Shown here: positions 1-7,497 of the stretch, one piece after another | How the letters are laid out: each line of letters opens with the position of its first letter | Numbering within the stretch: the stretch's first letter is position 1 | From: DASTQL01 sp035761805 | GTDB lineage: Bacteria > Actinomycetota > Actinomycetes > Jiangellales > Jiangellaceae | Direction: 5' to 3' | NCBI GenBank assembly: GCA_035761805.1 | Contig: DASTQL010000133.1 | Coordinates: forward strand, 1 to 14,469 | Length of the DNA: 14,469 nucleotides | Translations under genes and position numbers: made by a program | The notes under the pieces: model-generated | The model's database searches: none | What the model was told of the DNA's origin: nothing | Seen by the model: the letters and a program-made list of their open reading frames with translations, nothing else

Positions 1-240
1 CACGACATCGACTCCCTCCGCCGCCAGGATGCGTGCCAGCGCGCGCGCACCGGCCTGGTCGACCCCTCCCGGGTCGAGGTAGCCACGCCGCTCGCCGCTG
101 GCCACCCACCCCAGCAGCACGGCCACGGCGAGGACGAAGGCGGCGATGGCCAGCGGTCGCCGCCCGCGCTCCCACCGGACCCGGGGGCCGGGCTCGAGAG
201 GGAGCGACCCCGCGGAGCGGACGGTCGCCTGCCGGCTCAC
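1..240 (-). CDS. DUF4350 domain protein, N-terminal part (gene runs off the left edge)
   Basis: Only the first 80 codons are present; the C-terminus lies outside the window. The GTG start at 240-238 overlaps the stop of the upstream DUF4129 gene in a GTGA arrangement, which together with the lack of a Shine-Dalgarno sequence suggests translational coupling. Visible features are a short basic cytoplasmic N-terminus, one transmembrane helix at about residues 29-48, then the segment GYLDPGGVDQAGARALARIL (residues 53-72). This layout, a signal-anchor helix followed by a motif pairing a proline/glycine turn with 'xGARALARIL', is typical of the start of DUF4350 proteins. These are usually encoded after a DUF4129 gene and before MoxR-type ATPase and DUF58 genes in actinobacteria. 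Molecular function is unknown; a membrane-anchored role in envelope homeostasis is inference. Identification rests on the short N-terminus plus gene order. Confidence 0.8.
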   Translation of the reverse strand, partial: MSRQATVRSAGSLPLEPGPRVRWERGRRPLAIAAFVLAVAVLLGWVASGERRGYLDPGGVDQAGARALARILAAEGVDVV

Positions 241-884
241 CGCGGCACCGGCACGGACTGGGCCGCGGACGATCCCGCCACCGGTCGGGTCCGTCGGACC
301 GCGTCGTCGAGCGCCCGGAGTCGCTCGTGGTCGTGGGCACCGCAGGGGTGGCCGCCGTACCTCACCGCGTCGAAGAGCCGCGCACCGGCGAGGAGGTCGG
401 CGGCCAGGTCGGAGAGCAGCGTCCCGGCCTCCCGGGCGGCCTCGTCGGCCGTGCGACCCGGCCGCGGGTCGAGGACGGCACGCTCCTCGAGCCCGCGCAC
501 CACCGCGCGGTAGCGCTCGACGACGGCGCGCGCCCAGTCCCCCTGCTTGGCCGCCTCGTCGGCGGCAACGCGGTGCTCGACCGCTCTCCGTGCGCGTGAG
601 CCGAAGACCGGGTCGCCGCGACGGGCCGAGCGAGCGAGCGGGCCGACCTGGTGGCGGACCACGAGGACGCCGAGCAGCAGCATGGCGAGCAGGAGCCCGA
701 GCCCGACCCAGGCCCCGGGGGACACGCCGGCCGACGCGTCGACGAGTCGGCCGAGCTGCTCCAGCACCCATGCGACCACCCGCTCGAGCAGCGACGGATC
801 GGCGTCGTAGGAAGGATCGGCGAGCTCGGCCCGGGCCCGGAGCCTGGCCTCGTCGCGCCCGAGCTCGACCGGGACCCCGCTCAC
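237..884 (-). CDS. DUF4129 domain membrane protein
   Basis: The protein has 215 residues. The GTG start at 884-882 overlaps the stop codon of the upstream membrane-protein gene (GTGA), with no Shine-Dalgarno sequence, so translation is probably coupled. The N-terminal part is charged and carries an amphipathic stretch (about 32-48). One transmembrane helix follows at about 58-78, then a soluble helical domain. The domain bears the DUF4129 signature: GDWARAVVERYRAVVRGLEE at 115-134, PRPGRTADEAA at 140-150, and LFDAVRYGG at 170-178. DUF4129 is a C-terminal domain found in actinobacterial transglutaminase-like and stand-alone membrane proteins, often in clusters with DUF4350, MoxR and DUF58; its biochemical role is not established. 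The upstream reading frame stays open for a long way but encodes an antisense-like, low-complexity sequence, so the GTG at 884 is preferred. Confidence 0.88.
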   Translation of the reverse strand: MSGVPVELGRDEARLRARAELADPSYDADPSLLERVVAWVLEQLGRLVDASAGVSPGAWVGLGLLLAMLLLGVLVVRHQVGPLARSARRGDPVFGSRARRAVEHRVAADEAAKQGDWARAVVERYRAVVRGLEERAVLDPRPGRTADEAAREAGTLLSDLAADLLAGARLFDAVRYGGHPCGAHDHERLRALDDAVRRTRPVAGSSAAQSVPVPR

Positions 885-2119
885 CGGGTCGGAGGAGCAG
901 GCGGGGTGACCCCGGCCGCCCGGGCAAGGGCGATGTCCAGCCCCTCCCGCCGCATCCTGCGGTCCACGTAGAGCAGGACGATCACCCCCGCAGTGAACGG
1001 CGCGGTGATGGTCGTCGCGACGATGCCCGCCAGCCCCGTCAGCACGAGACCCGGCAGCGTCATCGTGCCCGTCTCGGTGAAGCCCCCGACGAGGAGGCTC
1101 AGCAGAGCCGCGGGCACCGCGACCACCTGGGAGATCACCCAGGCGAGCGCCGTGGCCAGGAGGACGATGCCGAAGACGCGCCACCACGACCCCGCGACCA
1201 GGCGAGACGAACGCCGGATGGCGCCCGTGACCGTGGCGCGACCGGCCACGCCGGCGCTGTCCGTGGCACTCTCGAGCATCAGCGCCGGCGTCGACAGCAC
1301 CACGCGCACGTAGAGCCAGACGGCGACGGGTATCGCCATGAGGACTCCACCCGTGATCAGCAGCGCGACCGCGCCCCCGCTGGCGCCCGCCGCCGCGGCG
1401 GCGAGCCCCGGAACGGAGGCCACCAGGAACGGCGCGGCCACGATCAGGCCGACCAGCAGGGTGAGTCCGATCAACCGGGGCAGCTGGGGTCGGGCCAAGG
1501 CCCACGCGTCGCCGATCGACAGGTGCTCGCCCAGGACGGCCCTGCTGACCACGACGGTCAGGATCCCCGTCAGCAGCACCGTCGCGAGCCACGTCAGCAC
1601 CAGGCTGACCCCGAGCGAGCCGACGCTCGTCGAGAGGAGGGAGGCCACGTCCGCGCCGGTCGTGACGGTCGCGGTCTCCAGCACCGCCAGGTCGCGGTAG
1701 AGCAGCCACAGGGCCGCCACCTGGGCGAGCTGGGTGACGGCGGCGACGACGGCGGAGAGCCCGAGCATCGCGGCGGGGTTCTGCCGCAGCGTCGTGATCG
1801 CCCCGTCCAGCAGCTCACCCACGCCGAGCGGGCGCAACGGGACCACGCCCGGCTTCGCCGCCGGGGGCGCCTGCTGCCATCCCCAGCCCGGGCCGGGGGG
1901 CGCGCCTCGCGGAGCGCGGCCGCCCGGCGGCGCTCCGCCCCCGTCCCCGTACGGGCCGGTGCCGGGGGTGTCGTGGGTCGGCGGGGGCGCGACGGGTGGG
2001 GGCGGTCCCTCCGGGGGACCCCAGCCGGGTGTCGGAGGCGGCTGCTCGACCGACCAGCCGGGGTACGGCGGCGGCTCGCGCTCGTCGCCCGGAGCGCCCC
2101 AGCCAGGCGTCTGTGTCAT
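881..2119 (-). CDS. Proline/glycine-rich multi-pass membrane protein (GPDPase membrane-domain-like)
   Basis: The protein has 412 residues. The ATG at 2119-2117 is preceded by GGGAG eight bases upstream, a good ribosome binding site. Residues 1-95 are a disordered Pro/Gly/Trp-rich tail containing recurring PGW units (near residues 5, 20, 31 and 78). The next segment, PLRPLGVGELLDGAITTLRQ at 94-113, is the conserved entry helix of a family of actinobacterial membrane proteins resembling the membrane domain of glycerophosphodiester phosphodiesterases. About six hydrophobic segments follow (near 117-140, 167-192, 215-236, 248-275, 312-345 and 354-384), ending in a basic cytoplasmic tail. No catalytic phosphodiesterase motif is visible, so enzymatic activity should not be assumed. 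It is the first gene of the minus-strand operon and is divergent from mtrA. Function is unknown; the context suggests an envelope role. Confidence 0.85.
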   Translation of the reverse strand: MTQTPGWGAPGDEREPPPYPGWSVEQPPPTPGWGPPEGPPPPVAPPPTHDTPGTGPYGDGGGAPPGGRAPRGAPPGPGWGWQQAPPAAKPGVVPLRPLGVGELLDGAITTLRQNPAAMLGLSAVVAAVTQLAQVAALWLLYRDLAVLETATVTTGADVASLLSTSVGSLGVSLVLTWLATVLLTGILTVVVSRAVLGEHLSIGDAWALARPQLPRLIGLTLLVGLIVAAPFLVASVPGLAAAAAGASGGAVALLITGGVLMAIPVAVWLYVRVVLSTPALMLESATDSAGVAGRATVTGAIRRSSRLVAGSWWRVFGIVLLATALAWVISQVVAVPAALLSLLVGGFTETGTMTLPGLVLTGLAGIVATTITAPFTAGVIVLLYVDRRMRREGLDIALARAAGVTPPAPPTR

Positions 2120-2292
2120 CGGTCTCGCTCCCGCGCGGTCACGGCGGCCGCGGTGCCCGTCGACCGGTGTCCGCCCCGCCCCGTGGACGTGTCCCGGCCA
2201 TCGTGCCACGCCGGGGCGGACGGTTCCCGACGCCCCGTCGGGCGCGCCCGGCCCGGGCGGCACCACCGTGGCGGACCGCGAGAGGTGCCACG
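2120..2292. promoter_or_regulatory. Divergent control region between the membrane operon and mtrA
   Basis: These 173 bases must contain the promoters of both the minus-strand membrane operon and mtrA, yet they contain no TA dinucleotide, so no TANNNT -10 box exists on either strand. Three dyads are visible. Positions 2170-2178 pair with 2212-2220 (9 perfect base pairs), extended by 2182-2186 with 2206-2210 around a 19-base loop. Positions 2226-2232 pair with 2236-2242 (7 base pairs, loop of 3), and 2245-2250 pair with 2254-2259 (6 base pairs, loop of 3). On the minus strand GGAAC at 2227-2223 resembles the -35 element of ECF sigma factors, but I find no convincing matching -10. What the dyads do (operator, attenuator, or GC-driven chance) is not decided by the sequence. 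Confidence 0.5.
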
Positions 2293-2979
2293 ATGTGCGG
2301 CATGAAGGGACGCGTGCTCATCGTCGACGACGACACCGCCCTGGCGGAGATGCTCGGGATCGTCCTGCGCAACGAGGGCTTCGACCCCACGGTCGTGACC
2401 CGGGGCGACGAGGTGCTGGCGGCCTTCCGCGAGGTCAAGCCGGATCTCGTGCTCCTGGACCTCATGCTCCCCGGCAAGGACGGGATCGACGTGTGCAAGG
2501 AGATCCGGCTGGAGTCCGGGGTCCCGATCGTCATGCTGACCGCCAAGTCCGACACGGTCGACGTGGTCGTGGGGCTGGAGTCGGGTGCCGATGACTACGT
2601 GGTCAAGCCGTTCAAGCCCAAGGAGCTGGTCGCACGGGTGCGCGCCCGCCTGCGCCGCAGCGACGACCCCAAGCCGGAGTCGCTGAGCATCGGTGACCTC
2701 GACATCGACATCGCGGGGCATGCGGTGCGGCGGGACGGCGAGACCATCCCGCTGACGCCGCTCGAGTTCGACCTCCTCGCCTGCCTCGCCCGCCGTCCGT
2801 GGCAGGTCTTCACCCGCGAGGAGCTGCTGGAGAAGGTCTGGGGCTACCGCCACGCCGCGGACACCCGGCTGGTCAACGTCCACGTCCAGCGGCTGCGGTC
2901 CAAGGTCGAGCGCGACCCCGAGCACCCGGAGATCGTCGTGACCGTCCGCGGCGTCGGCTACAAGGCGGGACCGGCCTGA
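2293..2979 (+). CDS. mtrA: Response regulator MtrA (OmpR/PhoB family)
   Basis: The protein has 228 residues, the same length as M. tuberculosis MtrA. The receiver domain (about 5-120) has the acidic pocket D12-D14, phospho-acceptor D56 in LLDLMLPG, and T83, Y102 and K105. The winged-helix DNA-binding domain (about 130-226) includes LTPLEFDLL, the VWGYRHAADTRLVNVHVQRL recognition region, and the C-terminal VTVRGVGYKAGP. MtrA is phosphorylated by MtrB and controls genes of cell division, envelope remodelling and replication in actinobacteria. The ATG at 2293 is chosen because AGAGG lies 7 bases upstream; a second ATG at 2302 is possible but lacks such a site, and M. tuberculosis MtrA carries a similar short MxxM start. 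It is the first gene of the mtrA-mtrB-lpqB block and is divergent from a membrane-protein operon. Confidence 0.98.
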   Translation: MCGMKGRVLIVDDDTALAEMLGIVLRNEGFDPTVVTRGDEVLAAFREVKPDLVLLDLMLPGKDGIDVCKEIRLESGVPIVMLTAKSDTVDVVVGLESGADDYVVKPFKPKELVARVRARLRRSDDPKPESLSIGDLDIDIAGHAVRRDGETIPLTPLEFDLLACLARRPWQVFTREELLEKVWGYRHAADTRLVNVHVQRLRSKVERDPEHPEIVVTVRGVGYKAGPA

Positions 2980-2980
2980 C

Positions 2981-3033
2981 GTGGGCCGGCCCACCTGTCG
3001 TCGCCGGGCCCGGCCGGGAACCCCGACCGGCCG
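2981..3033 (+). promoter_or_regulatory. Palindromes in the mtrA-mtrB spacer
   Basis: Beginning two bases after the mtrA stop codon there is a perfect 14-base palindrome (GTGGGCCGGCCCAC, 2981-2994). A perfect 12-base palindrome follows (GCCGGGCCCGGC, 3003-3014). CGGCCGG at 3011-3017 can instead pair with CCGGCCG at 3027-3033 around a 9-base loop, so the last two structures are mutually exclusive. No run of T follows, so this is not a classical terminator. It could stabilise the mtrA message end or reduce read-through into mtrB, giving more regulator than kinase; this is inference. Confidence 0.4.
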
Positions 3034-3054
3034 CCGATCGTCGGGCTGACGGAC

Positions 3055-4812
3055 ATGAGCACCGGCACCGGTCCCGAGACGCCCGGCCTGCGCTGGCGCC
3101 TGCTGGGTGCCCTGACCGCGGTCGGGCGCTCGGCGGTGCGTGCGCTGGGTCGCGTCACGGCGGTCTGGCAGCGCTCGATCCAGCTCCGCGTCGTCACCGC
3201 CACGCTCGCCCTCTCCCTGGCCGTGGTGGTCCTGCTCGGCGCCAGCCTGCTCCGGCAGGTCGCCGACGGCCTGCTCGACAGCCAGCGGGAGGCCGCCGTC
3301 GCCGACGCCACGGCCGGGATCAACACCGCCCAGCTGCAGCTCGACGCCGCCGACGACGCCGAGCCCGCGGCCGTCGGCCAGCTGCTCACCCAGCTCGTGC
3401 AGGACCTGGTCAACCGGGCCGGGCCGGGCGGGCTGTACGACGTCGTCCTGGTCAGCTCGGGCGACGGGGATCCCTCGGCGGCCCGCTCGACCCGCGCCTC
3501 GCGGCGCGTCGACCCGACGAGCGTCCCCACCGCCCTCCGGGAGGCCGTGGTCGCGGAGCCGCGCGTCTTCTCCACGTACACGGAGATCGTCTATCCCGAC
3601 GACGACGTCCAGCCGGGGCTCGCGGTCGGCGGCCAGATCGCCGCCCCGGTCGGCGGGCTGTACGAGATCTACTACCTCTTCCCGCTCACCGAGCAGCAGC
3701 AGACGCTGGACCTGGTTCGCCGGGCCCTCGCCACCGCGGGGCTCCTCCTCGTCCTGCTGCTCGGCGCCATCGCGGGCCTGGTGACCCGCCAGGTCGTCAC
3801 GCCGGTCCGGCTGGCCGCGCGGATCGCGGAGCGCTTCGCCTCCGGCCGGCTGGAGGAGCGGATGAGTGTGCGCGGCCGCGACGACATCGCCCGGCTGGCG
3901 TCGAGCTTCAACCAGATGGCCGGCTCGCTGCAACGCCAGATCACCCAGCTCGAGGACCTGTCCCGGGTCCAGCAGCGCTTCGCCTCCGACGTCTCCCACG
4001 AGCTGCGCACGCCGCTCACGACGGTCCGCATGGCGGCCGACGTCCTGCACGAGGCGCGTGACGACTTCGATCCCGCCGTCCGCCGCTCCGCGGAGCTCCT
4101 GCAGGACCAGCTGGACCGCTTCGAGGCCCTGCTCACCGACCTGCTCGAGATCAGCCGGTTCGATGCGGGCGCGGCCGCGCTGGAGACGGAGACGGCCGAC
4201 CTGCGGGACATCGTCCTCGCCGTGGTGGAAAGTGCCCTCCCCGTGGCCCAGCGGATCGGCACCGGCCTGGTCACCGACCTGCCGGAGACGCCGTGCACCG
4301 CCGACGTCGACACCCGCCGGGTCGAGCGGGTACTGCGCAACCTGGTGGTCAACGCCGTCGAGCACGGGGAGGGCCGCGACGTACGCGTCTCCGTCCGGGC
4401 GGACGAGGACGCCGTCGCCGTGTGCGTCCGCGACCACGGGGTCGGGCTCAAGCCCGGGGAGAGCTCCCTGGTGTTCCACCGGTTCTGGCGGGCGGACCCC
4501 GCGCGCGCCCGCACCACGGGCGGCAGCGGGCTTGGCCTGTCCATCGCGCTGGAGGACACCCGCCTGCACGGTGGCTGGCTGCAGGCCTGGGGCGAACCCG
4601 GTCAGGGCTCGCAGTTCCGGCTCACGCTCCCGCGCCGGGCCGGGGCCGAGGTGACCCGGTCGCCGCTCCCTCTCGCGCCGGTGCCGCCGGCCGGGGACCG
4701 CGGCGTGACCGGGGTGGGCGGCCCGTACCGCCGGCTGGCGGCGAGCGCCGAGACCCCCGTCCGTCCGGCCGGCGAGCCGGCGCCCGCGAGGCCAGGGGTG
4801 GGCCGTGGTTGA
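3055..4812 (+). CDS. mtrB: Sensor histidine kinase MtrB
   Basis: The protein has 585 residues. There is a basic cytoplasmic N-terminus, transmembrane helix 1 at about 46-66, an extracytoplasmic sensor region at about 67-222, transmembrane helix 2 at about 223-245, and a HAMP linker at about 246-298. The dimerisation domain carries H315 in SDVSHELRTP, the autophosphorylated histidine. The ATPase domain carries the N box (RNLVVNAVEH, 428-437), the G1 box (DHGVGL, from D460), the F box (FHRFWRAD, 474-481) and the G2 box (GGSGLGLS, 489-496). A Pro/Ala-rich tail of about 55 residues follows the kinase core. MtrB phosphorylates MtrA and is localised to septa in mycobacteria. The start at ATG 3055 has only a weak ribosome binding site (GGA directly before the start), and the 75-base spacer after mtrA contains palindromes. 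Its end overlaps lpqB by 8 bases. Confidence 0.97.
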   Translation: MSTGTGPETPGLRWRLLGALTAVGRSAVRALGRVTAVWQRSIQLRVVTATLALSLAVVVLLGASLLRQVADGLLDSQREAAVADATAGINTAQLQLDAADDAEPAAVGQLLTQLVQDLVNRAGPGGLYDVVLVSSGDGDPSAARSTRASRRVDPTSVPTALREAVVAEPRVFSTYTEIVYPDDDVQPGLAVGGQIAAPVGGLYEIYYLFPLTEQQQTLDLVRRALATAGLLLVLLLGAIAGLVTRQVVTPVRLAARIAERFASGRLEERMSVRGRDDIARLASSFNQMAGSLQRQITQLEDLSRVQQRFASDVSHELRTPLTTVRMAADVLHEARDDFDPAVRRSAELLQDQLDRFEALLTDLLEISRFDAGAAALETETADLRDIVLAVVESALPVAQRIGTGLVTDLPETPCTADVDTRRVERVLRNLVVNAVEHGEGRDVRVSVRADEDAVAVCVRDHGVGLKPGESSLVFHRFWRADPARARTTGGSGLGLSIALEDTRLHGGWLQAWGEPGQGSQFRLTLPRRAGAEVTRSPLPLAPVPPAGDRGVTGVGGPYRRLAASAETPVRPAGEPAPARPGVGRG

Positions 4813-6541
4813 CCGCCGCTCCCACGGCACCGCCGTGACGGGCCTGCTGGCCGCCCTGGCGCTGCTGCTGGCCGGCTGCGCCAGCATCCCCACGACCGGC
4901 GCCGTGGTGCCCGGCGATCCCGTGCGGGCCCAGGACCCCCCGCCGTACGTGGGGATCGTGGCGGCGCCGCCACGGCCCGGCGCCGACGAGCAGGCGATCG
5001 TCAACGGCTTCCTCGCGGCCCTGTCGTCCTACGTCCCCGGCTACCCGACGGCGCGCGAGTTCCTCTCACCCGACGTGGCGGCGGCCTGGCGACCGGGGGA
5101 GAGAACGGTGATCTTCGACGGTGACACCGGGCCCGTCGTCACCGCGACCGGCGAGGGGCGGGTCCGGCTCGGCGCCGACGTCGTGGCGAGGCTCGGTGCG
5201 GACGGCAGCTACACCAAGGCGCCCGTGGGGAGCCGGCTCGATCTCGACCTGCGGCTCGAGCAGGTCGACGTCGCCGGGTCCCCCGAGTGGCGGATCACCA
5301 CCCCGCCGGAGGGCGTGATGCTCTCGGACTTCGACTTCGAGCGGGAGTTCGCCAGCTACGACCTCTTCTTCTTCGACCCGCAGTACCAGGTCCTCGTTCC
5401 CGACCCCGTCCACGTGCCCCGCTCCGGGAGCCTCACGACGCTGCTGGCCGAGGCGCTGCTGGCCGGCCCGTCCGACTGGCTGGCGCCCGCCGTCGGCACG
5501 GCGTTCCCCGACGGCGTCGCGCTGGACGTGCGCAGCGTCCCGGTCAGCGGGGGGCTCGCCACGGTGGCGCTGACCCCCGAGGCGGCCGAGGCCCCGCCCG
5601 ACCGACGGGAGCAGATGGCAGCCCAGCTGTCCTGGACGCTGCAGCAGGTGCCCGAGGTGCAGCGGGTGACGATCACGTCCGGCGGAGTCCCGCTCGTGGG
5701 CGACGGCACGACACCGACCCCGGTGGACCCCTACGAGCGCTACGACCCCGCCGTGCTCCCGCGTGAGTCCGCGGTCTTCGTGGTGGCCGAGGGGGTGGTG
5801 GCGAGCAGCCGAGGAGACGCCCCGCAGCCGGTGGGTGGCCCGCTCGGCACCGGCGACCCCGTCGTCCGGTCGGTGGCCGTCGACCCGGCACGGGGGTCCC
5901 GTGGGGTTGCCGTCGACGAGTCCGGCACCCAGCTGCTGGCCGCCGGCTTCGGCGCCGACGACACCGGGACCTCCCTCCTCCAGGGTGTCGACCTGGCCGC
6001 ACCCGCGTGGGACCGGACCGGCCTGGTGTGGTCCCTGGACCGCCGGACCGGCGCGCTCACGGTCGTCGACCCGACCACGGGCGGCTCCGCGGCGGTGGCG
6101 GTCCCGGCCGAGGGCGGCCCCGAGCAGCCTCCGGAGCAGCTGGCCGTGTCGCTCGACGGCACGCGGATCGCGCTGCGCGCGGGCGGTCGGGTCTGGCTGG
6201 GACTGGTGCTGCGCGACCCCGCGGGGCCCCTGACGGTCCGGCTGGACGGCCTGCGGGAGGTTCCCCTGGACGAGGCTCCCGTCCTCGACGTCGCCTGGGA
6301 GGACCCGTCCCGGCTGGCCGTCCTCCAGCAGGCTCCCGAGCAGAACCCCACCGTGAGCATCGTCGACACCAGCGGGGCGAGGTCCCTCTCGCGGGGGACC
6401 GTGCCCGGGGCCGTGGCCCTGGCCGCCGCCCCCGGCCAGCCGCCGGTGGTAGCGACCGAGGACGGACGCCTGCTGCGGCTCGACGTCGTGCTGCGCTGGA
6501 TCCCGTTCGGCGAAGGGGGCGCGCCGGCCTACCAGGGCTGA
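4805..6541 (+). CDS. lpqB: Lipoprotein LpqB (GerMN domain plus beta-propeller)
   Basis: The protein has 578 residues, close to the length known for mycobacterial LpqB. The signal peptide ends in a lipobox LLAGC with lipidated C25, so the mature protein is anchored to the outer face of the membrane. An N-terminal domain of about residues 40-195 contains DEQAIVNGFLAAL (61-73). A GerMN domain follows at about 205-300 (LTTLLAEALLAGPSDWL is its hallmark entry). The rest (about 320-578) is a degenerate beta-propeller with repeated short strands such as LAVSLDGTRIALR. LpqB interacts with the MtrB extracellular domain and modulates MtrA activity in mycobacteria; the same role here is inferred from gene order. 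The GTG start at 4805 lies inside the end of mtrB, 8 bases of overlap, with AGGGG upstream, implying translational coupling. Confidence 0.96.
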   Translation: MVDRRSHGTAVTGLLAALALLLAGCASIPTTGAVVPGDPVRAQDPPPYVGIVAAPPRPGADEQAIVNGFLAALSSYVPGYPTAREFLSPDVAAAWRPGERTVIFDGDTGPVVTATGEGRVRLGADVVARLGADGSYTKAPVGSRLDLDLRLEQVDVAGSPEWRITTPPEGVMLSDFDFEREFASYDLFFFDPQYQVLVPDPVHVPRSGSLTTLLAEALLAGPSDWLAPAVGTAFPDGVALDVRSVPVSGGLATVALTPEAAEAPPDRREQMAAQLSWTLQQVPEVQRVTITSGGVPLVGDGTTPTPVDPYERYDPAVLPRESAVFVVAEGVVASSRGDAPQPVGGPLGTGDPVVRSVAVDPARGSRGVAVDESGTQLLAAGFGADDTGTSLLQGVDLAAPAWDRTGLVWSLDRRTGALTVVDPTTGGSAAVAVPAEGGPEQPPEQLAVSLDGTRIALRAGGRVWLGLVLRDPAGPLTVRLDGLREVPLDEAPVLDVAWEDPSRLAVLQQAPEQNPTVSIVDTSGARSLSRGTVPGAVALAAAPGQPPVVATEDGRLLRLDVVLRWIPFGEGGAPAYQG

Positions 6542-6630
6542 GCGTCGGGCCGGACGGGTCGCCCGGGCTCGTCCACAGGGCGGGGGACTGGCGGTGCTCG
6601 GGCGCGGACGTTGCGGCAGGGTCCCTTGCC

Positions 6631-7389
6631 GTGCCCCGGCCGGAGCCGACCGCTGCGGTGGTGGTCCTGGCGCTGGCCAGGGCGGCCGCCGACCTGGTGC
6701 TGGGTGCCTCGTGCGCGGGATGCGCCCGCGAGCCGGGGCTGCTCTGCCTCCACTGCCGGGACGCGCTGGCCGCACCCGCCCGCCGCGTGGCGCCCGAGCC
6801 CGCGCCGCCCGGGCTGCCCCCGGTGCACGCGGTCGCTCCGTACGAGGGTGCGGTGCGCACGATCCTCGGCGCGCACAAGGAGGCCGGGCGGCTCGGTCTC
6901 GCGCGCCCGCTCGGAGAGGCGCTGGCCCGGGCCGTCTGCGGAGGTCTCGGCGGGGTCCGCGGGCCGGTGTCCCGGGTCGTCCTGGTCCCCGTGCCGTCGC
7001 GGCCGGGGTCCGCGCGCAGGCGGGGTCACGAGCCCCTCCTGCGGACGGCCCGGTGGGCGGCGACCGGGCTGCGCAGGGCCGACCTGCGGGCGCAGGTCGT
7101 CCCAGCGCTGGTCCACCGTCGGGCCGTCGCCGACCAGGCCGGGCTCGATCACCGGCAACGCCGGGTCAACCTGGCTGGGGCGCTGGGACTCCGCCGGTCC
7201 GCTGCGCCGCTGCTGCAAGGTGCCGTGGTCGTCGTGGTCGACGACGTCATGACCACCGGGGCGACGCTCGCGGAGGCGACCCGTGCACTGGCCTCCGGGT
7301 GCGTGGCGGTCGAGGCCGCCGCCGTGGTCGCCGCGACCCGGCGTCGCTCTCTCCCCACTCGGGTGTCCGTCGGGCCGCGGAGCGACTAG
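6631..7389 (+). CDS. comF: ComF family phosphoribosyltransferase-like protein
   Basis: The protein has 252 residues from GTG 6631, which has AGGG nine bases upstream. The N-terminus carries a zinc-binding Cys4 set, C28, C31, C39 and C42 (CAGC and CLHC), as in double-zinc-ribbon ComF proteins. Motifs for the type I phosphoribosyltransferase fold follow: LVPVPSRPGSARRRGHEPLL at 118-137, RAVADQAGLDHRQRRVNLAG at 164-183, and the PRPP-binding loop VVVVVDDVMTTGATL at 199-213. In transformable bacteria ComF supports DNA uptake, but actinobacterial members are conserved without known competence machinery, so the substrate and role are uncertain. The reading frame is open far upstream into lpqB; the chosen start gives the conventional length. 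The gap to lpqB is 89 bases. Confidence 0.92.
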   Translation: MPRPEPTAAVVVLALARAAADLVLGASCAGCAREPGLLCLHCRDALAAPARRVAPEPAPPGLPPVHAVAPYEGAVRTILGAHKEAGRLGLARPLGEALARAVCGGLGGVRGPVSRVVLVPVPSRPGSARRRGHEPLLRTARWAATGLRRADLRAQVVPALVHRRAVADQAGLDHRQRRVNLAGALGLRRSAAPLLQGAVVVVVDDVMTTGATLAEATRALASGCVAVEAAAVVAATRRRSLPTRVSVGPRSD

Positions 7390-7392
7390 CGT
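7387..7392 (+). promoter_or_regulatory. Possible -10 box for hpf (TAGCGT)
   Basis: TAGCGT fits the actinobacterial TANNNT -10 pattern and overlaps the comF stop codon. It ends 6 bases before the ATG at 7399, the spacing expected when the transcript starts at or next to that ATG. No clear -35 box is seen at 17-18 bases upstream. hpf is commonly transcribed on its own under stress, so a promoter here is reasonable but unproven. Confidence 0.35.
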
Positions 7393-7497
7393 TTCGTCAT
7401 GGCACCCCCGCGAGCCCCGTTGCGACCTCCGGGAGCCGTCGCCCGGGCCTCGGGTGCCCTCCCGACCGGCACTGGCTACCCAGACGAGGGAGGTTCC

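Noticed and set aside
2138..2142. A lone GTCAC upstream of mtrA as a possible MtrA binding half-site
   Set aside because: No properly spaced second copy was found, and a 5-base match is not meaningful.
146..2305. A 719-codon plus-strand open frame across the minus-strand operon
   Set aside because: It crosses three genes with clear domains on the other strand, and the product is Arg/Pro-rich shadow sequence.
2116..5004. A 962-codon open frame on the minus strand opposite mtrA and mtrB
   Set aside because: It is antisense to two unmistakable genes, has a biased low-complexity composition and matches no family. Long antisense frames are expected at this GC content.
6569..6577. TCGTCCACA, one mismatch from the DnaA box TTGTCCACA, upstream of comF
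   Set aside because: It is a single imperfect site with no cluster, AT-rich stretch or dnaA/dnaN neighbours, so it is not evidence of an origin.
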